39,893 bases of DNA, taken from assembly GCA_905480575.1 (NCBI GenBank), contig CAJQQZ010000034.1, positions 1 to 39,893 on the forward strand. The letters run 5' to 3'. The DNA comes from an uncultured Alphaproteobacteria bacterium (GTDB lineage Bacteria > Pseudomonadota > Alphaproteobacteria > UBA7985 > CAJQQZ01). The position numbers were made by a program, and so were the translations under genes. This document shows, piece after piece, positions 1-9,262 of the stretch. The first letter of the stretch is position 1, and every line of letters starts with the position of its first letter. Below the pieces are notes generated by a model. It saw nothing but the letters and a program-made list of their open reading frames with translations, was not told where the DNA came from and searched no databases.

Positions 1-138
1 CATCAGTGGCGCGATACCAAACCAGGCGAAGAAGCAGGAAAAGAATGCAAACCACGTCATGTGGAACGTCCTCATCTGCACCATCCGGACGTTGAAGAAG
101 TTGCTCCAAAGCCTTGTTGCCTTGTTCTGAAGTTCCAT
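1..138 (-). CDS. narK: NarK/NasA-type nitrate/nitrite transporter, N-terminal 46 residues
   Basis: The minus strand from the ATG at 138 encodes 46 residues before the window ends. They include MRTFHMTWFAFFSCFFAWFG, the conserved first membrane segment of the NarK/NasA branch of the major facilitator superfamily, which moves nitrate and nitrite across the inner membrane. An AGGAC ribosome site lies just upstream of the ATG. The gene is divergent from a NarR-like regulator, as narK is in Paracoccus, and a perfect FNR-type box lies about 100 bases upstream of the start. Only the first helix is visible, so NarK1 or NarK2 type and intactness cannot be judged. The family call is sound because this segment is very characteristic. 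Confidence 0.85.
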   Translation of the reverse strand, partial: MELQNKATRLWSNFFNVRMVQMRTFHMTWFAFFSCFFAWFGIAPLM

Positions 139-238
139 TGCCAATGTCCTTTTATTTAGGCGGGGCAAATGACTTCAATATCTTGCCCAGATCCTATTTA
201 TGCTTGCCAAGTGCTACTTGAGGCGAAGTCGTCGCTGT

Positions 239-252
239 TTGATCCAGATCAA
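239..252. promoter_or_regulatory. FNR/NarR-type operator, perfect TTGAT-N4-ATCAA
   Basis: TTGATCCAGATCAA is an exact match to the FNR/ANR/DNR consensus. It lies in the divergent region between the narK-like gene (start at 138) and the narR-like gene (start at 406). Its centre is about 107 bases from the narK start, leaving room for a class II promoter firing toward narK. It could also activate rightward transcription. Confidence 0.8.
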
Positions 253-372
253 GTGGAGGAAAAAAACATTGCAAATCAAAAGCTAATTGATTTTCTTTAG
301 GGTACAGGTGGGAAATCCTCTCTCGTAGATAAGATAAGTTTGAAACCCCGTTTGACAGTTGCTGCAAACTAA

Positions 373-386
373 TTGATAAACATCAA
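373..386. promoter_or_regulatory. Second FNR-type operator, next to the narR-like start
   Basis: TTGATAAACATCAA is also a perfect FNR consensus dyad. It ends 19 bases before the ATG at 406 and just before the CAGGAG ribosome site. A protein bound here would sit downstream of, or on, any rightward transcription start, so it more likely represses the regulator gene (autoregulation) than activates it. The position is seen; the repression is inferred. Confidence 0.75.
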
Positions 387-405
387 TTACAGTTCAGGAG
401 TCTTA

Positions 406-1095
406 ATGCCGCAGAAAAATTTTGATGAAATTCGAGAACTCGACTTATTTTCCAAACTGAAGGACGAAAGCTTTTCAAAGCTCATGCGTGGCGCGTATTT
501 CAAGCAATTCCCACCGCAAATTGAACTTATTGATGAAGGGGACAGTGCGGACTTCCTCCATATTTTAACGTCAGGAGCGGTAGAGCTTTTTAGCCGTTGG
601 GAGAATAGAGAGACCACGCTAGCCACGGTCTTTCCGATCTCCACTTTCATATTAGCGGCGACGATGACGGATTTGGCCTATCTGATGTCCGCCCGAACTT
701 TGGAGAAGTCGCAGATTATCTTGATACCTTCAGAGGACGTGCGTGCTGTGTTTTCAGAGGACCGCGATTTCGCTAACGCCATCGTTCTCGAGCTAGCACG
801 ATGTTATCGTGGTGTTGTCAGGACGACTAAGAATCTAAAACTACGAAGCGCGTCTGAACGTTTGGCCAATCACTTGCTCGTTCTTCATAAAAGGATGGAT
901 CGAAGGAACAGCCTAACCTTGCCGTATGAAAAACGCAGGCTGGCGTCATATCTGGGGATGACTGCTGAAAACCTGTCGCGGACTTTCACTCTGTTGGCTG
1001 AAAATGGTGTCGAGGTGCATGGCAAGGAAGTTGTGATTTCTGATCTTGGAAAATTGGAAGCTTTCGCCCGCCCGACCAGCCTGATTGATGGCTGA
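406..1095 (+). CDS. narR: Crp/Fnr-family regulator without Fe-S cysteines, NarR-like
   Basis: A 229-residue protein with an N-terminal cNMP-binding-type beta-roll (about residues 15-120), a dimer helix and a C-terminal winged helix. The recognition helix carries E188-x2-S191-R192, the residues FNR uses to read TTGAT. It has only one cysteine (in ARCYRG) and no N-terminal cysteine cluster, so it is not an oxygen-sensing [4Fe-4S] FNR. It belongs with the NarR/DNR/NnrR types that respond to nitrate, nitrite or NO. Divergence from narK favours NarR. I chose the ATG at 406, behind CAGGAG, because an upstream TTG at 373 lies inside the FNR box. DNR or NnrR remain possible. Confidence 0.7.
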   Translation: MPQKNFDEIRELDLFSKLKDESFSKLMRGAYFKQFPPQIELIDEGDSADFLHILTSGAVELFSRWENRETTLATVFPISTFILAATMTDLAYLMSARTLEKSQIILIPSEDVRAVFSEDRDFANAIVLELARCYRGVVRTTKNLKLRSASERLANHLLVLHKRMDRRNSLTLPYEKRRLASYLGMTAENLSRTFTLLAENGVEVHGKEVVISDLGKLEAFARPTSLIDG

Positions 1096-1166
1096 CGAAA
1101 GCCGAGACATCACAGGCTGTCTTCCGAAGTATTCCGTGTAAACATAGGCTTGGTTGTTTTATTAAG

Positions 1167-1178
1167 TTTATGCATAAA
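1167..1178. promoter_or_regulatory. 12-bp perfect palindrome upstream of the anthraniloyl-CoA operon
   Basis: TTTATGCATAAA is a perfect self-complementary 12-mer in an AT-rich stretch 100 bases before the first gene of the operon. The operon encodes a MarR-family regulator, and MarR proteins bind short AT-rich palindromes, so this is a candidate operator. No second copy was seen nearby. The link to that regulator is inference. Confidence 0.4.
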
Positions 1179-1277
1179 ATATTTGAACTTGAACCTTTTG
1201 GCTTTGTCTGATTAACTGTCTTTACACAACACGAATTAGAAACTCCCAAAAGTATGGGTTGTTCGGGAGGGCTTGAT

Positions 1278-3569
1278 ATGAAAGTAGCCTGCATAGGTGG
1301 AGGACCAGCTGGTCTGTATTTTGCAATTTCAATGAAATTACGACAACCTTCCCACCAGGTTGTCGTGTTTGAGCGAAATAAATCTGGCGACACTTTTGGT
1401 TGGGGTGTTGTGCTTTCTGATGAAACACTCGAAAATCTTTCTGAAAATGATCCAGTTTCCGCGGAGGTTATTCGTAATCATTTCGCTTATTGGGATGATA
1501 TCGTCGTTGAGTTCAAGGGCGAGAGATTACTTTCCACCGGACATGGGTTCTGCGGTATTGGTCGCCACCGACTGCTGTCAATTCTAGAAGAAAGAGCCCG
1601 CGAACTTGGTGTTGAAATAAGGTTTGAAACCGAAGTTGATAGTGCGCTTGATTGCGCAGAAGAATTCGATCTCGTCGTCGCTGCTGATGGGCTAAATTCT
1701 AGGACAAGAAGTCTGCTAGCAGAAGAATTTCGCCCAGATATTGAGGTTCGAAAATGCCAGTTTGTTTGGCTTGGAACTCACCAAAAATTTGATGATGCTT
1801 TTACCTTTATCTTTGAGGAAACAGAGCACGGCTGGATCTGGGCTCATGCTTATCAATTCGATCCCGATACGGCGACTTTCATCATAGAATGCAGTCAAGA
1901 CACGTGGGAGAAATTTGGTTTTGGCACCATGAGCCAAGCGGAAACCATTGGAGTCTGTGAAAGAATTTTCGCTCATCAACTGGGTGGCCATTCTTTGAAG
2001 ACGAACGCCAATCACATTCGAGGCTCGGCATGGATTCAGTTCCCTCGAGTACTATGCGAGAGATGGTCTCATGAAAACATTGTGTTGATGGGAGACGCTG
2101 CGGCTACTGCTCATTTCTCAATAGGGTCTGGCAGTAAGTTGGCACTCGAAAGCGCCATTGCACTGGCGAACTATTTACATAATGAGGAGACGATAAGCGC
2201 AGCCTTTGAAAAATATGAAGATGAGCGGCGCTTAGAAGTTTTGCGCCTGCAATCCGCGGCCCGGAATTCGCTGGAATGGTTTGAGGATATTGAGCGCTAT
2301 TTTTCTCTCGACCCCGTACAGTTCAACTATTCGCTTCTCACCCGGTCTCAAAGAATCAGTCATGAAAATTTGCGGCTAAGAGACCCGGAATGGTTGGAAG
2401 GCGCTGAGGCTTGGTTCCAAAGGGAAGCAGGGGCCGATGCGAATGAGCAAATCAGAGCACCTATGTTTGCTCCTTTTTCGCTTCGTGCCTTAGAATTGAA
2501 AAATCGGATCGTTGTTTCCCCCATGGCACAATACAAAGCGGAAGCTGGGTGCCCAACAGACTGGCACTTAGTTCACTATGCTGAGAGAGCTAAAGGAGGG
2601 GCGGGGCTCGTCTTTACGGAAATGACCTGTGTATCGCCTGAAGGGCGTATCACGCCAGGGTGCCCTTGCCTCTGTTCCGACCTCCAAGAGGCGGCTTGGA
2701 AACGGATTGTCGATTTCGTGCACCTGGAAACGGAAGCGAAGATTTGCATGCAAATTGGCCATGCTGGTCCCAAAGGGTCCACACAAGTTGGTTGGGCAGA
2801 AATGGATGCCCCGCTAGTGTCCGATAACTGGCTGTTGTTGGCCGCTTCCGACATTCCTTGGTCCGATGCCAATCAAGTACCCAAATCTGCCAGCCTTGAA
2901 GACCTCAGTGAGGTGACAAAGCTTTTCGTTGATACAGCGATCCGAGCGGAGCGTGCCGGATTTGACATGATAGAAATTCATGCGGCCCACGGTTATCTGC
3001 TTTCCTCATTTATCACGCCGTTGACGAATAAACGCAACGATAGATACGGTGGAAGCCTCGAAAATAGAATGCGGTTTCCAATTGAAGTTTTTGAAGCAGT
3101 GAGAGCGGTTTGGCCAGAACACAAGCCAATTTCGATGCGAATTTCGGCCACGGATTGGGTTGAAGACGGAGTGACACCAGAAGAAGCGGTAAAGATTGCA
3201 AGATTGCTAAAAGAAGCTGGTGTCGACATTTGCGATGTGTCGGCTGGACAAACGTCAACTCAGGCAAATCCTGTTTATGGCCGCATGTTTCAAACGCCTT
3301 TCTCAGACCGAATCAGAAATGAAGTTGGAATTCCGACGATGGCTGTCGGCAACATTTTTGAAGCCGACCACGTTAATTCGATCCTGATGGCTGGGCGGGC
3401 GGATCTAGTTTGTCTTGCGCGGCCTCATCTTGCTGATCCTTATTGGACTTTGCATGCTGCGGCGGAGTTGGGTGATCGTCAGGAAGTTTGGCCAATACCC
3501 TATGAAGCCGGTAGAGATCAGCTCTGGCGGTTGGGCGACAAAGCAGGCCAAGTAATTGGAAAACTATAG
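1278..3569 (+). CDS. 2-aminobenzoyl-CoA monooxygenase/reductase (fusion flavoprotein)
   Basis: A 763-residue two-domain flavoprotein. Residues 1-385 form a salicylate-hydroxylase-type FAD monooxygenase: GGGPAG dinucleotide motif at 7-12 and [12 protein letters not shown] motif near 272. Residues from about 396 form an old-yellow-enzyme barrel with [11 protein letters not shown] at 568 and RYGGSLENR after it. This fusion is the hallmark of the enzyme (EC 1.14.13.40) first described in Azoarcus evansii. It hydroxylates and reduces anthraniloyl-CoA to the non-aromatic 2-amino-5-oxocyclohex-1-ene-1-carbonyl-CoA. The ATG at 1278 follows GGGAGG by seven bases and begins exactly at the Rossmann strand, so I prefer it to the ATG at 1254. 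It heads the operon. Salicylyl-CoA 5-hydroxylase is a near relative, but the downstream ligase and dioxygenase favour anthranilate. Confidence 0.85.
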   Translation: MKVACIGGGPAGLYFAISMKLRQPSHQVVVFERNKSGDTFGWGVVLSDETLENLSENDPVSAEVIRNHFAYWDDIVVEFKGERLLSTGHGFCGIGRHRLLSILEERARELGVEIRFETEVDSALDCAEEFDLVVAADGLNSRTRSLLAEEFRPDIEVRKCQFVWLGTHQKFDDAFTFIFEETEHGWIWAHAYQFDPDTATFIIECSQDTWEKFGFGTMSQAETIGVCERIFAHQLGGHSLKTNANHIRGSAWIQFPRVLCERWSHENIVLMGDAAATAHFSIGSGSKLALESAIALANYLHNEETISAAFEKYEDERRLEVLRLQSAARNSLEWFEDIERYFSLDPVQFNYSLLTRSQRISHENLRLRDPEWLEGAEAWFQREAGADANEQIRAPMFAPFSLRALELKNRIVVSPMAQYKAEAGCPTDWHLVHYAERAKGGAGLVFTEMTCVSPEGRITPGCPCLCSDLQEAAWKRIVDFVHLETEAKICMQIGHAGPKGSTQVGWAEMDAPLVSDNWLLLAASDIPWSDANQVPKSASLEDLSEVTKLFVDTAIRAERAGFDMIEIHAAHGYLLSSFITPLTNKRNDRYGGSLENRMRFPIEVFEAVRAVWPEHKPISMRISATDWVEDGVTPEEAVKIARLLKEAGVDICDVSAGQTSTQANPVYGRMFQTPFSDRIRNEVGIPTMAVGNIFEADHVNSILMAGRADLVCLARPHLADPYWTLHAAAELGDRQEVWPIPYEAGRDQLWRLGDKAGQVIGKL

Positions 3570-4318
3570 TGATTGATCTAAACGGCAAAAAAGTTTTGGT
3601 GACTGGTGGCGGTACGGGTGTTGGAGCCGCAATCGCCACAAGATTGGCAGAAGTCGGCGCATCTGTCGTCATTACAGGGCGGCGGCAAGAACCATTGGCT
3701 ACGCTGGCAAGCGACCATGAAAAAATCGATTGGAAAGTTTGCGATGTCACAGATTCTTCTGCTGTCGCCCGGCTTTTTGACGAAATTGGCCGCGTGGACA
3801 TCACCGTTGCAAATGCAGGCAGTGCGACAAGCATGCCGTTCTCCAAAATGTCCCACGATGATTTCGGCGCAATGTTGGATGTAAATTTGACGGGCGTTTT
3901 TTCAGTTTGGAAAGCAGCTCTTAACGGTTTGGAATCTGATAGCTGGGGCAGATTGATTGCAATCGCTTCGACCGCTGGGTTGAAGGGCTACCACTACACA
4001 GCGGGCTATTGTGCCGCAAAACATGGTGTAATCGGACTGACGAAATCATTAGCCCTAGAACTCGCCCGTTCGAACGTTACTGTCAATGCAGTTTGTCCAG
4101 GGTTCGTTGATACGCCGCTGCTTGAGGGCGCGATAAAAAACATAGTGGAAACAACGGGCAGATCGCCAGCAGATGCAGAGAAAATGTTACGTAAGAACAG
4201 CCCGCAAAACAAGTTTGTTCAACCCGAAGAGGTTGCCGAGACTGTTCTTTGGTTGTGCGGATCTCAATCAGGATCGATAACCGGCCAAGCCATCGCTCTT
4301 TCAGGAGGTGAAATATGA
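3569..4318 (+). CDS. Short-chain dehydrogenase/reductase, anthraniloyl-CoA pathway
   Basis: A 249-residue classical SDR with TGGGTGVG cofactor motif (12-19), NAG (82-84) and catalytic S134, Y147, K151. It starts with GTG that shares one base with the stop of the upstream monooxygenase gene, so translation is probably coupled. The Azoarcus 2-aminobenzoate cluster also contains genes for beta-oxidation-type enzymes. Here the likely job is oxidation or reduction of the hydroxy/oxo group of an alicyclic CoA thioester, for example the 5-oxo group made by the fusion enzyme. The exact step is inference; the fold is certain. Confidence 0.85.
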   Translation: MIDLNGKKVLVTGGGTGVGAAIATRLAEVGASVVITGRRQEPLATLASDHEKIDWKVCDVTDSSAVARLFDEIGRVDITVANAGSATSMPFSKMSHDDFGAMLDVNLTGVFSVWKAALNGLESDSWGRLIAIASTAGLKGYHYTAGYCAAKHGVIGLTKSLALELARSNVTVNAVCPGFVDTPLLEGAIKNIVETTGRSPADAEKMLRKNSPQNKFVQPEEVAETVLWLCGSQSGSITGQAIALSGGEI

Positions 4319-4815
4319 GTTTCAACAATCTGGAACAACAAAACTTTCCTATGGCAACAGAGCCCCTGTCTAAAACCAGGCTCCGTCTTTGGCTGAAAAT
4401 TTTGAAGACGTCTCGATCCATTGAAGCGGAGGTGCGGGAAAAGCTTCGTGCTGAGTTCGGTTCGACACTACCCCGGTTCGACGTTTTGGCAGCGTTACAC
4501 CGTTCAGAAGAAGGTCTCAAGATGGGTGACCTGTCAGCGGAACTCAAGGTTTCGAACGGCAATGTAACGGGAATTGTTGAGCGGTTGGTCAAAGACGGCA
4601 TGGTGTTGCGGGTGCCGGTTCCAGAGGACAGAAGAGCATTGTTGGTTAGACTCACCCAAAAAGGCAAAGAATATTTCTTGGTACAGGCGGAGGCTCATGA
4701 AGGTTGGATAGATCAGCATTTGAGCGCCTTTGATGAGCAGGAAGCAAACCAGTTACAAAGTCTTCTTAGTCTTGCTGACAATCAAGTTCATGACGATGAG
4801 AGGATCAATGTATGA
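4315..4815 (+). CDS. MarR-family regulator of the anthraniloyl-CoA operon
   Basis: A 166-residue MarR protein with a winged helix ([20 protein letters not shown] recognition region, then the DRRALLV wing). Its ATG overlaps the SDR stop and follows a strong AGGAGGTG ribosome site. It is embedded inside the operon, as a MarR-like gene is in the Azoarcus 2-aminobenzoate cluster. By analogy with aromatic-CoA regulators such as BadR and CouR it probably represses the operon until a CoA-thioester ligand appears. The ligand is inferred. The palindrome at 1167 is a candidate site. Confidence 0.85.
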   Translation: MSFNNLEQQNFPMATEPLSKTRLRLWLKILKTSRSIEAEVREKLRAEFGSTLPRFDVLAALHRSEEGLKMGDLSAELKVSNGNVTGIVERLVKDGMVLRVPVPEDRRALLVRLTQKGKEYFLVQAEAHEGWIDQHLSAFDEQEANQLQSLLSLADNQVHDDERINV

Positions 4816-5624
4816 GTGATATGCTCGACTATCAAGCGACACATTTTAAATGTCGCGCAGAAGGGCCTGTGGCTGTTGTCTCCCTTGACCGACCGGACCG
4901 CAAAAACCCTTTGACCTTTGAGAGCTATGCTGAACTCAGAGATTATTTCAGAGCACTCGCCTATGCGGATGATGTCAACGCGATTGTCTTCACCTCTAAC
5001 GGAGGGAACTTTAGCTCAGGCGGTGACGTACACGATATCATTGGTCCTTTGCTTCAGCGTGATATGAAAGGGTTGCTTGAGTTCACTCGTATGACTGGCG
5101 ATCTGGTTAAAGCCATGAACGCTTGTGGCAAGCCGATTATTGCGGCTGTTGACGGTGTTTGTGTTGGCGCCGGTGCAATCATCGCCATGGCATCCGACAT
5201 GAGGCTGGCGACGCCGGAAGCCAAGACCGCCTTCCTGTTTACCCGTGTTGGGCTCGCTGGATGTGACATGGGTGCTTGCGCCATTCTTCCTCGTATTATC
5301 GGTCAAGCGAGAGCAGCCGAGCTGCTCTATACGGGGCGTTCAATGAGTGCGGATGAAGGCGAACGTTGGGGCTTCTTCAGTCGGGTCGTTGACCAAGACA
5401 GCCTTGAAAGTGAAGCTATGAAACTGGCGACAAGGGTTGCCTCTGGGCCGACCTTTGGCAACATGATCACAAAAACAATGTTGGCGCAAGAATGGAACAT
5501 GAGCATTGATCAGGCCATAGAGGCCGAGGCACAGGCGCAAGCTATTTGTATGCAAACTGAAGATTTTAAACGGGCCTACGAAGCTTTCGTGGCGAAACGT
5601 AAACCGATCTTTGAGGGCAACTGA
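4812..5624 (+). CDS. Crotonase-fold enzyme, possible ring-opening hydrolase
   Basis: A 270-residue enoyl-CoA hydratase/isomerase family protein. The oxyanion-hole segment [10 protein letters not shown] (64-73) and the second one, DGVCVGAGA (114-122), are intact. The two glutamates of true hydratases (rat Glu144 and Glu164) align with I123 and about F143, so neither is present. D152 in GCDMG may act instead. This argues against simple hydration and suits another crotonase reaction, such as BadI-like hydrolytic cleavage of a 2-oxocyclohexane-carbonyl-CoA. The Azoarcus pathway is thought to need ring cleavage between C1 and C2. The ATG overlaps the marR stop. Family certain; ring opening is a hypothesis. 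Confidence 0.8.
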   Translation: MSDMLDYQATHFKCRAEGPVAVVSLDRPDRKNPLTFESYAELRDYFRALAYADDVNAIVFTSNGGNFSSGGDVHDIIGPLLQRDMKGLLEFTRMTGDLVKAMNACGKPIIAAVDGVCVGAGAIIAMASDMRLATPEAKTAFLFTRVGLAGCDMGACAILPRIIGQARAAELLYTGRSMSADEGERWGFFSRVVDQDSLESEAMKLATRVASGPTFGNMITKTMLAQEWNMSIDQAIEAEAQAQAICMQTEDFKRAYEAFVAKRKPIFEGN

Positions 5625-6787
5625 TGGCAGATAAGTCCTTCCTACATTGGCCATTCTTTGAGCAGCGCCACAGGGAACTAGCAGAGCATCTCGAAAAGTG
5701 GGCGACTGACAATCTCAATGAAATTGACCATTCGAATGTTGATGAATCTTGCATAGAACTGGTTGCAAAACTAGGCAATGATGGCTGGCTAAAGCATTCT
5801 GCAATTGACCCTGAAGACCCTTTGTCAAAATTGGATGTTCGCAGCCTCTGCCTTATCAGGGAAACTTTGGCCCGGTTTGATGGATTGGCTGACTTTGCCT
5901 TTGCCATGCAGGGGCTTGGGGCAGGTGCCATCTCCTTGTTTGGGACAGACGAGCAGAAACTGACATGGTTGTCCAGAACACGAAGCGGCCAAGCTCTTTC
6001 CGCCTTTGCACTCAGTGAGCCTAGATCTGGGTCTGACGTTGCAAACATGGACCTAGCCGCCGTTGCTGACGGCTCGACCTACATTCTAAACGGCGAGAAA
6101 ACCTGGATATCCAATGGCGGTATTGCCGATGTTTACTGTGTTTTTGCTCGCACCGGTGAAGCGCCTGGGGCTAAAGGCATCTCCGCCTTCATAGTGCCAG
6201 CCGATACACCGGGGCTGGTTATCGCTGAAAGATTAGAAACAGTTGCACCTCACCCTTTGGCTCGATTGTCTTTTGAGGATTGCCGCGTTCCAGCCAGTGC
6301 TTTGATAGGTCAACCTGGGGCTGGCTTTCGTGTGTCGATGTCGGTTCTAGATGTTTTTCGTTCAACGGTGGCCGCTGCGGCTCTCGGGTTTGCACGTCGT
6401 GCGCTAGATGAGGCCGTTTCGAGGGCGTCAAAGCGGGAGCTGTTTGGTGCGCCCCTGAGTGAGCTGCAGATGGTGCAGGGGCATATTGCGGACATGGCGC
6501 TTGATGTCGATGCTTCCGCTTTGCTTATCTACCGCGCCGCTTGGCTCAAGGACTCTGGCGCGGCCAGAGTGAGCCGCGAGGCCGCTATGGCGAAACTGTT
6601 CTCAACGGATCAGGCGCAAATCGTTATCGATAAAGCGGTACAAATTCATGGTGGAGACGGCGTTCGCAAGGGCCATATCATGGAAAGGCTTTACCGTGAT
6701 ATTCGTGCGCTCAGGATCTATGAGGGAGCGTCCGACGTTCAAAAAGTGATCATAGCCCGACAGACTTTGGGAGCAGCCAGTGGTTGA
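5624..6787 (+). CDS. Acyl-CoA dehydrogenase, anthraniloyl-CoA pathway
   Basis: A 387-residue acyl-CoA dehydrogenase of normal length. Visible motifs are FALSEPRSGSDVANM (FAD and substrate contact), WISNGG, the HGGDGVRKGH signature and IYEGASDVQ, whose glutamate is the usual catalytic base. It would introduce a double bond alpha-beta to the CoA ester in an alicyclic or ring-opened intermediate and pass electrons to ETF. The ATG shares a base with the crotonase stop, and its own end overlaps the next gene by eight bases. The enzyme class is clear; the substrate is inferred from the operon. Confidence 0.87.
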   Translation: MADKSFLHWPFFEQRHRELAEHLEKWATDNLNEIDHSNVDESCIELVAKLGNDGWLKHSAIDPEDPLSKLDVRSLCLIRETLARFDGLADFAFAMQGLGAGAISLFGTDEQKLTWLSRTRSGQALSAFALSEPRSGSDVANMDLAAVADGSTYILNGEKTWISNGGIADVYCVFARTGEAPGAKGISAFIVPADTPGLVIAERLETVAPHPLARLSFEDCRVPASALIGQPGAGFRVSMSVLDVFRSTVAAAALGFARRALDEAVSRASKRELFGAPLSELQMVQGHIADMALDVDASALLIYRAAWLKDSGAARVSREAAMAKLFSTDQAQIVIDKAVQIHGGDGVRKGHIMERLYRDIRALRIYEGASDVQKVIIARQTLGAASG

Positions 6788-7613
6788 GCCTTATGATCCG
6801 TTAAATGATGGCGCGGAAATGTCGTTTAAGTCTCAAATGTCATATGGCGATTATCTACATCTTGATGACGTCCTGAATTCTCAACATCCTTTGTCAACGG
6901 CTCATGATGAGATGTTGTTTATTGTTCAGCATCAAGCCTCTGAACTTTGGATGAAGCTGCTCTTGCACGAACTGTTTTTTGCTAGAGAGTCCTTGAACTC
7001 AGATAAGCTACCCCAAACTCTCAAATCATTAAGTAGGGTTTCAAGGATTTTTGAGAACCTAAACTCGGCCTGGGACGTTTTGCGCACGATGACACCCAGC
7101 GATTATACAAAATTCCGTGAAACCTTATCGCAGTCCAGCGGCTTCCAATCTCACCAATATCGCCTTATTGAATTTGCACTCGGGAATCGCAACGAAGCAA
7201 TGTTGGGCCCCCATCAGCATCGACCAGATCTTATGGCACAGCTGCAAGCGGAGTTATCCAAGCCTAGTTTGTACACTGAAGTCTTGCGGTATGCCCATCG
7301 TCTAGGAATGCAGATTAACGAACAGGCACTTTCGGTTCAGAAAACACCCCGATCTTCTGACGAAACGATCGTTGACATGTGGCACAAAGTTTACCTGAAT
7401 CCTGAGGATTGTTGGTCGCTTTACGAGTTGGCTGAAAAGCTGATTGACTTAGAAGATTATTTCCGCCGTTGGCGATTTAATCATGTGACGACAGTTGAAA
7501 GGATCATCGGTTTTAAGCGCGGTACAGGCGGTACTGCTGGGGTCAGTTATCTCAAGAAAATGCTCGACGTTGAACTCTTTCCAGAGCTTTGGCGTGTGCG
7601 GTCTGTCCTATAG
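6780..7613 (+). CDS. kynA: Tryptophan 2,3-dioxygenase
   Basis: A 277-residue haem dioxygenase of the TDO family: MSYGDYLHLDDVL near the start, LFIVQHQASELWMKLLLHEL, and the C-terminal block RWRFNHVTTVERIIGFKRGT, in which H235 is the haem ligand. It opens the indole ring of tryptophan to N-formylkynurenine. A GTG at 6780 with GGGAG six bases before it is the chosen start; an ATG at 6819 would also keep all motifs. It lies inside the anthraniloyl-CoA operon, just before the ligase, which links the operon to the kynurenine route. Formamidase and kynureninase genes are not in the window and would be needed elsewhere. Confidence 0.93.
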   Translation: MVEPYDPLNDGAEMSFKSQMSYGDYLHLDDVLNSQHPLSTAHDEMLFIVQHQASELWMKLLLHELFFARESLNSDKLPQTLKSLSRVSRIFENLNSAWDVLRTMTPSDYTKFRETLSQSSGFQSHQYRLIEFALGNRNEAMLGPHQHRPDLMAQLQAELSKPSLYTEVLRYAHRLGMQINEQALSVQKTPRSSDETIVDMWHKVYLNPEDCWSLYELAEKLIDLEDYFRRWRFNHVTTVERIIGFKRGTGGTAGVSYLKKMLDVELFPELWRVRSVL

Positions 7614-7625
7614 AAGGAGTAGAGT

Positions 7626-9245
7626 ATGATGTTAGGTCCAACTTCCCATGTCGACAGCTTTGCTCGCGATAATCTACCACCATCAGAGCTCTGTCCTGAG
7701 TTCCTTCTAGAGGGGGTTGATTACCCTGATCGATTGAATGTTGCGGTAGAGCTAACGGACAAAATAGTTGATCAAGGAATGGGCGATAACATAGCCCTCA
7801 TCGGCAACGGCCGTCAACGCACCTATAAAGAGCTTACCGATTGGACTAACCGTTTGGCTCATGCGCTGATTGAAGAATACGGCGTCAAACCTGGCAACCG
7901 TGTTCTGATACGCTCAGCGAATAACCCTGCAATGGTGGCTTGTTGGCTGGCCGCGACCAAAGCCGGAGCCGTGGTGGTTAACACCATGCCGATGTTGAGG
8001 GCTGGGGAGCTTACCAAGATCGTGGACAAAGCAGAAATCACTCTGGCGCTTTGTGATACGCGTTTGATGGATGAATTGGTATCCTGCGCCAAAACCAGCG
8101 ATTTTCTGAAACTGGTAATAGGATTTGATGGAACCGCAAATCACGACGCTGAGTTAGATCGCGCAGCCCTTAACAAACCGGTTAAATTCACCTCCGTTGA
8201 TACAGGTAGGGATGATGTCGCTTTGTTAGGGTTCACGTCAGGGACCACCGGAGAACCAAAAGCAACCATGCATTTCCATCGTGATTTGTTGATCATTGCT
8301 GATGGTTATGCGCGTGAAGTTTTGGGTGTGACCCAGGACGATGTTTTTATTGGGTCGCCGCCTTTGGCATTCACTTTTGGGCTCGGCGGTCTAGCGGTCT
8401 TCCCTCTACGGTTTGGAGCCACCGCGACGCTCCTCGAGGCGGCCTCGCCAGAAAACATGATTGAGATAATAGAGACCTACAAAGCGACTGTGTGTTTCAC
8501 GGCACCAACGGCTTATCGTGTTATGCTGGCAGCGATGGAAGAAGGTGCAGATCTGTCATCGCTGAGAGCGGCTGTTTCAGCTGGTGAAACCTTGCCCGCG
8601 CCGGTTTACGACGCCTGGATCGCGAAGACCGGCAAGCCAATGTTGGATGGAATTGGTGCAACGGAGATGCTGCATATTTTCATCTCAAATCGTTTTGAAG
8701 ATTCTAAAGCGGCTTGTACAGGGAAGCCTGTGAGAGGTTATCGGGCAAAAATTGTTGATGATGAGATGAATGAAGTGCCGGTCGGCACAACGGGAAAGTT
8801 GGTGGTGAAGGGGCCTACTGGCTGTCGCTACTTAGCCGATGATAGACAGCAATCCTATGTTCGAGAAGGCTGGAATCTGACGGGCGATTCCTTTTACCAA
8901 GATGATGAAGGATACTTTCATTTTGCGGCGAGAAGTGACGATATGATTGTCTCCTCCGGTTACAACATTGCAGGCCCTGAAGTAGAAGCAGCTCTCCTTT
9001 CCCACCCCGCTGTACTGGAATGTGGCGTCGTGGCCGCACCAGATGAGATGCGTGGACACATCGTTCAAGCACACGTCGTTTTGACGCCCGAGTTCACCGC
9101 AAACGACGAGACGAAGAAGTCATTACAAGACCATGTCAAAGCTTCTATTGCCCCCTACAAATATCCACGTTCTGTCGTGTTCATAGATGCATTGCCAAAA
9201 ACCCAAACAGGAAAAATTCAGCGGTTCCGCTTGAAGCAACAATAG
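7626..9245 (+). CDS. abmG: 2-aminobenzoate-CoA ligase
   Basis: A 539-residue acyl-adenylate-forming enzyme of the benzoate-CoA-ligase branch. It shows the P-loop FTSGTTGEPK (about 203-212), the YNIAGPEVEAALLSHP hinge region and the C-terminal catalytic lysine in TGKIQRF (K530). It would activate anthranilate with ATP and CoA to anthraniloyl-CoA, the substrate of the fusion enzyme six genes upstream. AGGAG lies six bases before the ATG. Benzoate- or salicylate-CoA ligase is the main alternative on sequence alone; operon content favours 2-aminobenzoate (EC 6.2.1.32). Confidence 0.8.
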   Translation: MMLGPTSHVDSFARDNLPPSELCPEFLLEGVDYPDRLNVAVELTDKIVDQGMGDNIALIGNGRQRTYKELTDWTNRLAHALIEEYGVKPGNRVLIRSANNPAMVACWLAATKAGAVVVNTMPMLRAGELTKIVDKAEITLALCDTRLMDELVSCAKTSDFLKLVIGFDGTANHDAELDRAALNKPVKFTSVDTGRDDVALLGFTSGTTGEPKATMHFHRDLLIIADGYAREVLGVTQDDVFIGSPPLAFTFGLGGLAVFPLRFGATATLLEAASPENMIEIIETYKATVCFTAPTAYRVMLAAMEEGADLSSLRAAVSAGETLPAPVYDAWIAKTGKPMLDGIGATEMLHIFISNRFEDSKAACTGKPVRGYRAKIVDDEMNEVPVGTTGKLVVKGPTGCRYLADDRQQSYVREGWNLTGDSFYQDDEGYFHFAARSDDMIVSSGYNIAGPEVEAALLSHPAVLECGVVAAPDEMRGHIVQAHVVLTPEFTANDETKKSLQDHVKASIAPYKYPRSVVFIDALPKTQTGKIQRFRLKQQ

Positions 9246-9262
9246 AAAACCAGGAGATCAAC

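Noticed and set aside
4083-4667. A 194-codon minus-strand frame over the SDR and MarR genes.
   Set aside because: It spans two real, overlapping plus-strand genes and has no recognisable domain.
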